Source: Serripes groenlandicus
Taxonomy: Eukaryota; Mollusca; Bivalvia; Cardiida; Cardiidae
Reading direction: 5' to 3'
DNA: 64,000 nt
NCBI GenBank assembly: GCA_031761405.1
Contig: JASEVX010000114.1
Location: 310,001-374,000 of the forward strand
Positions 1-9,575 of this stretch are shown piece by piece (the stretch's first letter is position 1; each line of letters opens with the position of its first letter). The notes beneath the pieces are model-generated. The model worked only from the letters and a program-made list of their open reading frames with translations. It was not told the DNA's origin and made no database searches. A program made the translations under genes and the position numbers.

Positions 1-559
1 TATGACACTTGTGTGTTAAACCATCTATTCACACCTATATAATCTGATAATGGGGTCGAGAATTCTTGGGGTCGAGATATCTGTCTACCCCTAAATTACA
101 CATAATCATATAACAAATCGGTACAAGTCAGGGAAATATGGACTTATTGTCAATGAAACAATAAATAAACTTCATATCTGAATGTCTGTAACACTCGGTT
201 GACGATCAAAGTCGCCGAAAAGAGTAGACGTATCCGTCCTAATACGCAATGTTATGTAGTTATCGTCATGTTGTCAAACATTATGGGCGCTGCCATTTTG
301 TTTGCACAGGAAATATTCTTTGCGCATGCGCAAATACATGAAAACCCGACTCTGCTTAAAAACAAGTTGAAAGTTGAATCGAATCGATACCGCAGAATTT
401 TATCGGATCCTTTTTAGATTATTATTATGAATCGTTATGTAAAGGTCGAGATTTAAGCATATTCTTATTTGAAACGACCCGATAAAAGAAGAATCACATG
501 TCTGCTAGCTACCAGACTCATTATAAAAAGGTTTTCAATGGATCTGCTGTAAATGATAT
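1..559. other. No supported gene
   Basis: I see no feature here. A 72-codon plus-strand open frame at 199-417 begins with TTG, has no recognisable motif and no splice context, and is not called. Confidence 0.5.
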
Positions 560-825
560 GAGCCGTTCCATGAGAAAACCAACATTATAAGCTCTGCGTA
601 ATGTATCGTACCAAATCAGCCTGCGCAATCCATGCAGGCTCATCCGGGCCGACACATTCAGTCTCGGTGTGATAGAGGTATAGAGTAACGATTCCTGAAA
701 CAGAAAATCCGCAGGAGGCGAAAAATGTCTATCCGGGCTAGCCTGCGCGGCATGCCTAGGCTAATTTGGATCAATACTTTAATACGCAGAGTCAATATAA
801 TGTTGGTTTTCTCGTGGGACGGCTC
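560..825. mobile_element. MITE, GAGCCGTTCC family, complete copy
   Basis: The ends are about 30 bp inverted repeats: GAGCCGTTCCATGAGAAAAC on the left and GTTTTCTCGTGGGACGGCTC on the right. The inside holds a second, weaker pair of complementary segments (AGCCTGCGCAATCC and GCCTGCGCGGCATG) and no ORF. A second copy lies at 2173-2595. I recall this end sequence as very abundant in heterodont bivalve DNA, which is knowledge rather than something shown here. No target duplication is clear. Confidence 0.75.
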
Positions 826-1488
826 AATTATCTAAGACATTGCAAATATACTTTAAATATACATTTTATGAATAGTTCATGATCAATTACTCCTTTTCCT
901 ATATTGTTGTTATCTAAGACGTCCGCATAAAGAAAATGATTGACTTCATAGCTGCTAGATTACTCCTTTTTGTTTTATAATGTGAGAAAATCAAGGTGAG
1001 TCCAGGCTCGGATCAAACTACGCAAATAGCAAGTGATCTGAACCTTAAAGTACTACGCAAATGTTCTGTGATTCGATTTCCAGAGACAAATAAAGGAATA
1101 ACAATTAAAAGGGCATGTCAATATAGGCTAACCCTTGCCCATATATAAATCTCTTACCAATTTTCTTATTTCATTCCGTCTCAAAACAAAATGAATTATT
1201 CGAAAAAATTGTAATTATTATTGTTAAATAGCTCTAGTTTATAAAATCTCCATGATATTGTGTTGTGGGTATGTGGGTATACTTTGGTCATTTACAAGTT
1301 GTCTGCTTCGGTTACGATGTATGGGGGAAAGGGTTAAAGAGCACCACATAACTTAAGTTATATTCACTTAAACAAGGAAAACTGATTAAAAGTTAATAAA
1401 ATGTAAGCCTTCGTTTGTCTGATTATTTAAAAGAACAAAACTAAACTGGTCGTGACGTAATTTTTGAATGAAATTTAGAAATACTTAC
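826..1488. other. Gene-free stretch with a MITE end fragment
   Basis: The only recognisable item is at about 1297-1337: a GTCTGCT segment followed by GGGGGAAAGGGTTAA, which matches the right end of the TTAA-flanked MITE family (complete copies at 28944, 58452, 59465). A perfect-looking donor AAG/GTGAGT at 995/996 has no open frame in front of it and is not called as an exon. Confidence 0.4.
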
Positions 1489-1638
1489 CAGTTGATATGC
1501 ACACTTCTGTTCTCTTTGAATTTCAGTCGTTTGGTTTCTTATCCATTGTGATTCTACAATCTCATGGTCAATTTCTTCATCATATTTATAACGGCCGTAA
1601 GGTCCTCGTTTTCGGGATATCCTTGGTTTATCCGCCAT
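1489..1638 (-). CDS. Probable first coding exon of a minus-strand gene, unknown product
   Basis: The exon reads ATG GCG GAT in a good context (ATAATGGCG) at 1638-1636 and runs exactly 50 codons to a canonical donor CTG/GTAAGT whose intron begins at 1488. The peptide starts MADKPRISRKRGPYGRYKYD and is charged and hydrophilic (ten Glu or Asp, ten Lys or Arg), with no signal peptide or membrane segment. I do not recognise the family. The next exon should lie below 1488 on this strand or beyond the window edge; I could not find one. The ATG is about 290 bp from the plus-strand exon at 1925, so the two may share a divergent promoter. The in-frame start, phase-0 length and perfect donor are what I see; that it is an expressed gene is inference. 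Confidence 0.5.
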
Positions 1639-1924
1639 TATAATATAAACTAATTCTTGATCTAAAGGCCCCAACTTTTACAAAGCATAACAATGAAGCG
1701 CAATTGAGGATGTTAGTGGGATAAATATTTACTCGTATTAACACGTTTTGTTAGATTATCATTAATTATCCCGCTGACCGCCCCACGCATTCTTTAGATA
1801 AAACCCCAAGCGCTGTACCTAATATGATATATATAAGCTGTCCCATAAAGCACCGGACGTTTCGTGGCCGTTATAACCGTTGAATCAAGAGTTCAAAAAT
1901 CGCAGATTCTAATAATATCAAAAT
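1639..1924. promoter_or_regulatory. Putative divergent promoter region
   Basis: This 286 bp spacer separates the minus-strand ATG at 1638 from the plus-strand coding frame at 1925. A TATA-like run (GATATATATAAG) at about 1826-1836 is oriented for the plus-strand gene, roughly 90 bp before its first coding sequence. No matching TATA box faces the minus gene. The function is inferred from spacing and this motif only. Confidence 0.3.
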
Positions 1925-2064
1925 GTAGCTTGTGTTTATTGTTTGGAAGACAAGTCACTTTCTGTTTTGGGACAGAAAAGTAAAAAACTCAAACTTCTTG
2001 GATCCTTTGATGTATATGACTTGGTCAAATTTGATTTGCCCTGGGATCATCGTGAAAATTGGTG
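1925..2064 (+). CDS. Probable coding exon, start codon frame-broken
   Basis: An open frame of 46 codons (residues begin VACVYCLEDKSLSVLGQKSK and end LPWDHRENW) plus two bases of a further codon runs to a canonical donor, GGTG/GTAAGT at 2064/2065. The peptide looks like real protein: Lys-rich centre, then an acidic-aromatic end. An ATG sits at 1923-1925 but is one base out of frame, because the reading continues as GTA GCT and not as ATG GTA. Either one base has been lost after the ATG (decay or an assembly indel) or an upstream exon is spliced to an acceptor such as ATGTAG at 1928. Joining the TG left at the donor directly to the exon at 4028 or 4825 (both begin with A) would give a TGA stop, so an intermediate exon is missing or lost. 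I infer, weakly, that this is the N-terminal exon of the gene whose later exons lie at 4028-5673. Confidence 0.45.
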
Positions 2065-2172
2065 GTAAGTACACATTTAATTTTCCAATGAACGTTTTTT
2101 TCTTTTTTATGTAGTCTTATCAATACAAATTCTTGTTTTTTGTCTACGTATGTTTGTAAATTTTAAAAAATA

Positions 2173-2595
2173 AGCCGTTCCGCGAGAAAACCAACATTGT
2201 GGACTGCGTAATGTATCGACGCAGATCAGCCTCACATATACCGTCTCAGGGAGAAAGAGGTAAAGAATAATGATTCCTGAAGATTGATTGATTGGGTTCT
2301 AACACCGTTTTAAACAATTTCTATGTCATATCACGACGGCCAGTTCACCTACTCGTGTATTTCCTGGTTTTCTCACACCAGTACTTAACACAACAATCTT
2401 CCCAAGCAACTGGCTGCTTTTCCAAATAGACTTAGTCCATTGGTGGAAGACAAATGACGCATGTCGCATTTAGGATTCGAACTCACAACCCCAGGATTGA
2501 CAGTTCGCGAAAAGCGTCTGCCCGGATTAGCCTTTGTGGCATGCATGTTTAGGCGGATCCGGGTCGATACTTTACGAAGAGTCGCGGAACGGCTC
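2173..2595. mobile_element. MITE, GAGCCGTTCC family, interrupted copy
   Basis: The left end AGCCGTTCCGCGAGAAAACC and the right end GAGTCGCGGAACGGCTC match the element at 560-825. After the segment ending ATTCCTGA the match stops and a SINE begins; the MITE resumes near 2503 with GTTCGCGAAAAGCGTCTGCC. About 20 bp of MITE seen in the first copy at this point is missing. Confidence 0.7.
2284..2502 (-). mobile_element. SINE (family 1), 5'-truncated, nested in a MITE
   Basis: Read on the minus strand this matches the complete SINE at 27365-27653 from within its tRNA-like head (box B region GGTTGTGAGTTCGAATCC) through the CAATGGACTAAGTC body and the CACGACGGCC region to the tail ending AACCCAATCAATCAA. 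The first part of the head, with box A, is missing. Insertion into the MITE orders the two events: MITE first, SINE second. Confidence 0.75.
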
Positions 2596-3110
2596 AAATA
2601 CTTATTTGGTATGAAGTATGCAAATGTAAAGCCTATATAACAATCGTCAAAACATGTCACTATTGGTACTTTGATTATTTTACTCGTCTGCTAAATTAAA
2701 GATGGCCGACTTAAAGAAAATATGCAACTACCGAACTCAATCACTTGAGCTTATTTTAAAACTATGATAAGTCTTTTACATCACATTCTTCATTTCGATC
2801 ACAGTCTTATATGTTTTATTTAGTTGTATTCGAACGAGCGATTACTTGCTATTGATTCGCCGATCTAATTCGAAATTTCTCGTGAATAAAAATACATCGT
2901 CTGCTAACAAATTAAAACTTGAAATTGAATAGAACAAAACACTTTGTACTTAATTTTAGAAATTATAATGATTTCACTTGAGATGATTAACAACAATTAG
3001 CGCAAATGTCAATGATTCTCCTCAACCATATATTTGATCAATATGATATTTTAGTGGTGAACGAGAATGAACACATTGAAGGAAAAAATACCATAATCTG
3101 AATTACCGGT
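2596..3110. other. No supported gene
   Basis: Low-complexity AT-rich DNA. A short frame starting ATGGCCGACTTAAAG at 2701 has a good start context but stops after about 20 codons without a donor, so it is not called. Confidence 0.4.
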
Positions 3111-3786
3111 CGTATTTTTGTGATCGCCTTTTGTCCGTCGTCCGTCGTCAACATTTGCTTGTTAACACTCTAGAGGTAACATATTGCATCCAATATTTAT
3201 ATAAGTTAAAAAGAACATACATTTCCATCAAAACTAACAAGTTTGAAACCGGGTCATGTGGGGTCAAAAACTAGGTCACTCAGCCAAATTTAAGGAAAAT
3301 CTTGTTAACACTCTGGAAGCCATATTTTTTACCTGAGCATGTTAAAACTTAATCAGAATGTTTGTGTTAGCAATATTTCGAATATAGGTCATGTCGGGTG
3401 AACAATTAGGTCACTAGGCCAAATTTAAAGAAAATCTTGTTAACGCTCTGGAAGCCCCATTTTAAACTTGAGCATGTTGAAACTTTTTCAAAAAGGTTGT
3501 CTTGATAATATCTAGGCCTAGTTCGAATATGGGTCATGTCCAGTCAAAAACTAGGTCACTAGGCCAAATTTAAGGAAAATCTAGTTAACACTCTGGAAGC
3601 CACATTTTAAATTTGGGCATGTTGAAACTTTGTCAGAATATTTGTCTTGATAACATCTAGGCCAAATTTGAATATGGGTCATGTCCGGTCAAAAACTAGG
3701 TCACTATGCCAACTTTAAGGAAAATTTGGTTAACGCTCTGGAAGCCACATTTTAAATTTGGTCATGTAAATAGGGCCCTCTTGTTG
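3111..3786 (+). repeat. Tandem-core element, family P2 (TCACTAGGCCAAATTTAAGG)
   Basis: A GTCCGTCGTCCGTCGTC stretch near 3134 is followed by about four modules of roughly 170 bp, each containing GGTCACTAGGCCAAATTTAA, a CTTGTTAACACTCTGGAAGCC phrase and a GAATATGGGTCATGTC phrase. The right end is TAGGGCCCTCTTGTTG at 3771-3786, the hairpin-plus-CTTGTT end seen in other families. No coding potential. It lies in the putative intron between the exons at 2064 and 4028. Confidence 0.7.
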
Positions 3787-4027
3787 TATCCCTGAGTGTC
3801 TTCACTGATGACACATTGATTACTTCTTAATTAACTCATGTCATCTGCTGCTCAGACTTTCACTCACGGGAATTTTGACAAATGGTTTTTAGTTATGCTA
3901 ATAATGAAGAACCAGTGCATGCATTATTCTAGATAATGCAGAAACATCTCATTTTCAAATAATTTATCCGATTTATGATGAAGGACAATACCCTTTTCTG
4001 AAACAAAATATTTCATTTGAATTGCAG

Positions 4028-4133
4028 ATCCACCAAAAGAAATGCTGACAGTATGTTTAGGTCACTGTTGAATCCAGATGTGCGTCAATATATTATGGCC
4101 TTCTTGGATTTCTATGACTCCCAAAATTTAGAG
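4028..4133 (+). CDS. Internal coding exon, unknown product
   Basis: A good acceptor (TTTGAATTGCAG, ending 4027) opens one base plus 35 codons, starting STKRNADSMFRSLLNPDVRQ and ending DSQNLE, closed by the donor GAG/GTATAT at 4133/4134. The exon ends in phase 0, which fits the exon at 5545 directly. The alternating hydrophobic pattern (RSLLNPDVRQYIMAFLDFY) suggests helices. I do not recognise the family. Splice sites at both ends, frame and composition are what I see; membership in one gene with 1925-2064 and 5545-5673 is inference. Confidence 0.55.
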
Positions 4134-4824
4134 GTATATATTTTGTTTGCACTTTTTATTAGTGACTGTTAATTGAAACAGCAGCAAGGAAGTTGTGTAC
4201 TGTATGGTGTTTATAAGACAATATTTCAGTGTTATCATGGCTTTCCCATGTTGAATTATCAATTGAGAGATAGCTAGTACTTCTACAGTTTATGGTGAAG
4301 TGCACATTTCATCCTGATAATTGAAGTGATTAATTTAACTTTCAATCTAAAAATTATGAAATATCCAACCTCCATTAAGTTTTGATAAACTATAGATACA
4401 TTTCTAAATTTTGAATATAGTTGTTGACATTTTATGACTTATCTGATATGAAATTTTAGAAGCCTTGCTGTGGAAAATAAGGAAGATAAAGTAGCTACTT
4501 CTTGAACAATGTAAGATGTGTATACATAAATGAAATACCACCCAAAAGGTTGTATTAGATGAAAAAAAAATATTCCATAAAATTGTATACAATTACTGTG
4601 AAAATCCCAACATGCATAAAATTTTGTTTCTTGTAGTGACATTAATCAAAAAACTAATTTACACTTCTGTAGTAATCAATGGCAAGGCCTGAAGATGTAT
4701 CCTATTTGGATATGTTATCAGATGTACAGTCACATCATCAAGAAAGTGTTTCAAAAGTCTTTGAACTTGTCAAATAAAATCCAGTTTTCTCAATGAACTA
4801 ATAAATATGATTATTTTTCTTCAG

Positions 4825-5034
4825 AAAGTGTGACTGTTATCTAGTTCTACAATTAAAGTTGAGGCGAGCAACAAAGGTCGCTCTGGGTCTCCCGTTCGAA
4901 AGGGCAACCTTCAAGCTTACTTCAAAGAATCTGTTGGAGGTTTTCACAGTTGAGGAGCTGGCAGCGTCTGCGTTTAAAGAAAGAGGCAGACCTTCGCCCT
5001 GTTTTGGATAGCAATCGTCTGCAAGTTTTAAAAG
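4825..5034 (+). pseudogene. BEN-domain-like exon with a one-base frame break
   Basis: A strong pyrimidine tract and acceptor (TTTTTCTTCAG, ending 4824) opens a frame with one leading base, and the sequence ends in a plausible donor AAAG/GTTTTT at 5034/5035. Residues NLLEVFTVEELAASAF, followed after a one-base slip in an A-rich run near 4978 by DLRPVLDSNRLQVLKG, fit the BEN-domain C-terminal pattern (a helix with VF...EELA, then LD..RL..L). BEN domains bind DNA or chromatin partners. Without the slip the frame stops at a TAG near 5008. Its phases do not match direct splicing to 4133 or 5545, so it may be an alternative, lost or decayed exon. The domain call is by eye. Confidence 0.4.
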
Positions 5035-5544
5035 GTTTTTATTTGCATATTTTAAATTTGGCATTTGTGTGATAATTTAATGTCACTTTAAAATATATTA
5101 CAGCTTATGTGTTCTCATTTCCATTTAATACACATATTTTGAAATCAGGATGAGTGCAAAATTGTTTATACTGAAACAATTTATGATTGAAAGACAATTA
5201 AAGGTTGAATATTTCAAAATGTCATAAACTCATTATAGTGCTCAAATATAAACTGATTCCTTAATTTGCATTGTTTCAAAGTGCTCTATTATTTTAAACA
5301 AAAATGGTCAAACAAATGGAAGTATAATTTGAAAATTGACTAAAAAAATTGTTAATAAAATAGTGCGGTACAAAGTTGAACAAAGATGGTCAAGGCAAAA
5401 ATAAGTACAATGCCTTTCCTATTTATTTACTTAAACTCTAAACCTTATTGGCGACTAAGATGGACAAATATTTTGTTTGAACAACCAATAAGAGTTGTAT
5501 GAATTATAATGATAAATTGATTACATGCATTGTTCTATTTTCAG

Positions 5545-5673
5545 AGTATGTTACAGTCTGGTGTAGAAAAACAGGGAGATCCAAAGGAAAAAGACTTTAA
5601 TGATGCTGTTACTGAACATATCAGCTTTGCCAGGGAAAAAATGAAAGCTTCACTTTCAGCTCCACATAAATAG
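5545..5673 (+). CDS. Terminal coding exon, unknown product
   Basis: The acceptor TGTTCTATTTTCAG (ending 5544) opens in phase 0: SMLQSGVEKQGDPKEKDFND, later EHISFAREKMKASL, ending at TAG 5671-5673. The phase matches the exon at 4028-4133. The peptide is charged and likely helical; I do not recognise it. Part of this exon and its 3' flank recur imperfectly about 130 bp downstream (5745-5800), which suggests a local duplication of the 3' end. Confidence 0.55.
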   Translation, partial: SMLQSGVEKQGDPKEKDFNDAVTEHISFAREKMKASLSAPHK

Positions 5674-5744
5674 TGATACATTATGGACTTAATGTAAAAT
5701 TGTTTTGTTTTTTAAACATGTGCAATTAACTCGTACAGATCAGC

Positions 5745-5800
5745 TATGCCAGGAACAAATGAAGGCTTCCCTTTTAAATAGTGATACATTATGGACCTGA
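5745..5800 (+). repeat. Imperfect copy of the terminal exon 3' end
   Basis: Bases CAGCTATGCCAGGAACAAAT, then GAAGGCTTCCCTTTTAAATAGTGATACATTATGGAC in broken form, repeat the exon end at 5621-5690 (ATCAGCTTTGCCAGGGAAAA and AAATAGTGATACATTATGGA). The copy lacks a good acceptor and is not expected to code. Confidence 0.6.
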
Positions 5801-5997
5801 ATGTATTATTTTTTTTGTTTTTTTAAAGAGACTTTCTTTTAGTAAATCTAGGTGCAAATAGTTGTTGTATGTACTAAAATGTGCAATTAAATTATACAGA
5901 TTGTAATAGATTTTTTTACATCTGAATTTGTCTTACATAACATCATTTTGTATTGGAATTATTGATATTGCCATACAGTTAATTTTAAGATTTTCAG

Positions 5998-6392
5998 CCT
6001 GAGAGTACAATGATTCTGCCTAAAAGTATATTGATCCCACCTAAGATTAGACTGATTCCGCCTAAGAGTAGACAGATTCCTCCTAAGAGTACACGGATTC
6101 CGCCTAAGATTAGACGGATTTCGCCTTAGAATAGACGGATTCCGCCTTAAAGTAGACAGATTCTGCCTAAGAGAATGCGTAATCCGCCTAAGGGTTGCCA
6201 GATTCCGCCTGGAATAAATTTTCCGCCTTAATTTAGAGGGATTCCGCCTATAAGGCGGATTCCGCCTAAGCTCATTTAAATATTTCGTGCCCTATTCCGC
6301 CTAATTCCGCCTAAGAGGCGTAATATATTCTTATTATAGATATTAGGCGGAATCCGCCTAATGGCCTAGACGGATTCCGTCTACAGTCAGGG
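5998..6392. repeat. Minisatellite, about 21 bp unit (GATTCCGCCTAAGAGTAGAC)
   Basis: Roughly 17 degenerate units of GATTCCGCCTAAGAGTAGAC and variants run from 5998. From about 6240 the motif appears in both orientations (GGCGGATTCCGCC and TTAGGCGGAATCCGCCTAA), making short palindromes. The C-terminal end of the 184-codon minus frame at 6311-6865 is read through this repeat. Confidence 0.8.
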
Positions 6393-7801
6393 CGGAATTT
6401 TTCGTACGGGTAATATCCAAATTTAGAAACATGAAATGTTTCTGTTTTAAAACAATATTGACAACAGTCAGTTACAAATGTTTTTAAAAAATTTAATCTA
6501 CGCTTTTCGTTTCTAATCATACGCTTAATTTTTGAATGTTTTTGAGCAACCGTGAATTCTATAGATTGAAGTTTCATGGGTTGTGGCAGTGTCGAATTTT
6601 TAATAAAAGAATGAAAACATTTCATAACATATTCCGATTTTCCTTGAAGGAAATATAATCTTTTGACTATTTTAAAACTATCCTGGTGTTGTTTAAATAT
6701 CAAATGAAGAAATTGTCTATTAAAAGAAGGCATTTGGAAATATTGTATTAAATCTATTAAGAACAATAATGGAATCTGTCTCATCATTGTCAATAAAAGA
6801 AGTTTATGGTGGATTGAACTTTTTTTTGAAAAATAGAAGTCCTCCTGCCCTATAAACATGATCAAATTGATCTAAAAGCTTAAAGAAAATTGTCCCCAAA
6901 ATAATGCGTCTATTTCCTTATACAATGAATCATCATATAAGAATGAAATTTCTACATCGTCACTGGATTTTTTAATTACATGACCCTGCGGTCTGTAAAA
7001 GTGTTTAAAATACTCAAGAGTTAAGAGCCACGCGCGCTAAAACTACCTCTACTATATTATCCATAATTAATATTCTTTAATTTATATCTAGCAATTCGAT
7101 ATCAGAACTTTATTAATTATTAATAATATTTACAGCCGCATAAAGTTCTTCTATCAGAATTGAATAATGTGTTATGTATTTCAATCAAAAAAAAAATATG
7201 CAATGAATAACACAACGCCAAATGCAATACAAAGTAATTTTTCTTTTCTTATTATTCATGTTTTCTTTCTCTCATATTTTGATAACAAGGAGCATAACAA
7301 CTGCTAATTAGAGAGTTAGTCTTTGAATTATCTCCCTTTTCCTCTGTATTACACGAAAACGAGTTTGTGCTTGTTATCATTGTTTATTTTTCCAATACAT
7401 TACACACTGAAGATATTTAAAGAATATATAATTATGCAAGATCATATAAAATGCATTAACAACAATAAATTTGAAATGACATAATATATAAAATATTCCA
7501 CCTTAACCAATGTAAAATATTTTAAGTATAAAGTTAACAATTCAATCATATATATTGCTCGCCAAATAGTTAATTCTGCATGGCGAGGGTAAATAAAACC
7601 AAATAGTTAGTTATATATTTATAATAATTCCCATACCAATTAGCTAAACTATAAAAGCTAATTAATTATACAATCATAACGATCATTGTGACACATAAAA
7701 TAAAACAAGTGTCTCATGATTGTATTAAACCCACTGAAAATACGTAATTAACGTAATTAATGTACCAACACAAAATGCCCCATAACTATGCTTTAACAAC
7801 G
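6393..7801. other. AT-rich region, no supported gene
   Basis: A minus-strand frame at 6311-6865 (184 codons) is open but has no domain I recognise, no splice context and low-complexity composition (many Phe, Ile, Leu, Lys); I treat it as chance or as an undescribed small exon. The rest is AT-rich with no repeat family I recognise. Confidence 0.35.
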
Positions 7802-8124
7802 TTAAAACATTGTACTTTTTATCCCATTATGAATTAGTTCTGTTCTAGAAAAGTACGTTATATTTAACATCTTCTTTAGACGGAACCATGTTAACATACC
7901 GATTTTAATTGAATTTGGGACCGGTAATTTAACTTTTGTCAGTTTATTAACCACTGAAATATGGCTTGTATTAAGTCGTATTTCTGGACGTAAAGCTCCA
8001 ATTAGCTCTTCAATTTGTATAATTGGAAAAGCTCTAATGTCCCATTCTGTCGGACATGACGGAATTTTAATTATTTGTAAATCTATACAGTTTAACCCAT
8101 TTGAAATATGGACATTAATGTAAT
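7802..8124 (-). pseudogene. Probable C-terminal part of the envelope-like ORF
   Basis: Beyond the inserted element at 8125-9575, the minus strand stays open for about 108 codons to a stop at 7802-7804. The residues (for example PTEWDIRAFPIIQIEELIGA) are hydrophilic to mixed and have no membrane segment, as expected for a cytoplasmic tail of the membrane protein encoded at 9576-10960. Same strand, open frame up to the exact element edge and absence of an own start support one original ORF. I infer this; a homologue of the uninterrupted protein would settle it. No restored sequence is given. Confidence 0.45.
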
Positions 8125-9575
8125 TATACCCCCAAAAAACAAAGTTTTGGGGGGGTATATAGGAGTCACTGTGTCGGTCGGTCGGTCGGTCGGTCGGTCG
8201 GTATGTCGGTCGGTATGTCGGTCGGTCGGTCGGTCGGTCGGAAGCCATATTTTGTCCGGACCATATCTTAACAATGCAACATAGGATTTGAACGAAACTT
8301 CATAGGATGATACAACACATTGAGAGGAAGTGCGGTGTACAGGAACCATAACTCTATTTTATCTAAATACAAACTTATTGCCCTTTGTTACTTTTTCTTA
8401 TTCGTAGAGTCTTGTCCGGAGCATAACTTTAAAACTAATTGTTGGAATTCAATAAAACTTCATAGGATGATACAACACATTGAGAGGAAGTGCAGTGTAT
8501 AGGAACCATAACTCTATTTAATCTAAATAAAGAGTTATTGCCCTTTGTTACTTTTCCTTGTCCGGAGAATTACTTAATAACTAACAAATGGAATCTAATA
8601 AAACTGCATACAATGGTAGAGCATAATCAGAGGAAGTGCAGTGTACAAGAACCATAACTCTAATTTACATAATTACAGAGTTATTGCCCTTTGTTACTTT
8701 TTCTTATTCGTAGAGTCTTGTCCAGAGCATAACTTTAAAACTGATTCTTGGAATTTATTAAAACTTCATAGGATGATACCACACATTGAGAGGAAGTGCA
8801 GTGTACAGGAACCATAACTCTATTTAATCTAAATACCGAGTTATTGCCCTTTGTTACTTTTTCTTGTCCGGAGAATTACTTAATAACTAACAGATGGAAT
8901 CTAATAAAACTGCATACAATGGTAGAGCATAATCAGAGGAAGTGCAGTGTACAAGAACCATAACTCTAATTTACATAATTACAGAGTTATTGCCCTTTGT
9001 TACTTTTTCTTATTCGTAGAGTCTTGTCCAGAGCATAACTTTAAAACAAATTGTTGGAATTTATTTAACTTCATAGGATGATACAACACATTGAGAGGAA
9101 GTGCGGTGTACAGGAACCATAACTCTATTTTATCTAAATACAGAGTTATTGCCCTTTGTTACTTTTTCTTGTCCGTAGAATTACTTAATAACTAATAGAT
9201 GGAATCCAATAAAACTACATATAATGGTAGAGCATAATCAGAGGAAGTGCAGTGTACAAGAAACATAACTCTACTTTACATAATGACAGAGTTATTGCCG
9301 TTTGTTACTTTTTCATATTCGTAGAGTCTTGTCCGGAGCATAACTTTAAAACTAATTGTTGGAATTTAATAAAACTTCATAGGATGATACAACACATTGA
9401 GAGAAAGTGCAGTGTACAGAAACCATAACTCTATTTAATCTAAATACAGAGTTATTGCCCTTTGTTACTTTTTCTTGTTTACAGAGTTATGGCCCTTTTG
9501 TTGGTCGGTCGTAAACCATATTTTGAGTCAAGGTGCTGTTTTGGGGGTATTTATCATCTTCAGTGATATTTCTAG
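8125..9575 (+). mobile_element. Tandem-core element, family P3, inserted in the envelope-like ORF
   Basis: The left end is a hairpin of C and G runs (TATACCCCCAAAAAAC then GTTTTGGGGGGGTATATAGG), followed by a (GGTC)n stretch at 8173-8242 and by modules of about 170 bp in two alternating types (combined period about 335 bp) carrying TAACTCTATTT and GAGTTATTGCCCTTTGTTAC. The right end GGGGGTATTTATCATCTTCA, TGATA, then CTAG at 9572-9575 contains a five-pair hairpin (TATCA with TGATA) just before CTAG. A short copy with the same two ends lies at 58886-59375. It has no ORF of its own. A 3' hairpin followed by CTAG and an insertion between two T bases resemble Helitron or Helentron ends (family knowledge; assignment is inference). 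Confidence 0.75.

Noticed and set aside
960..1003. Plus-strand exon ending AAG/GTGAGT
   Set aside because: The donor is canonical but no frame in front of it is open for more than a few codons and no acceptor or start fits.
8092..8349. ORF with Pro-Thr-Asp-Arg repeats
   Set aside because: Encoded by the (GGTC)n stretch of the P3 element; not a protein repeat of a real gene.
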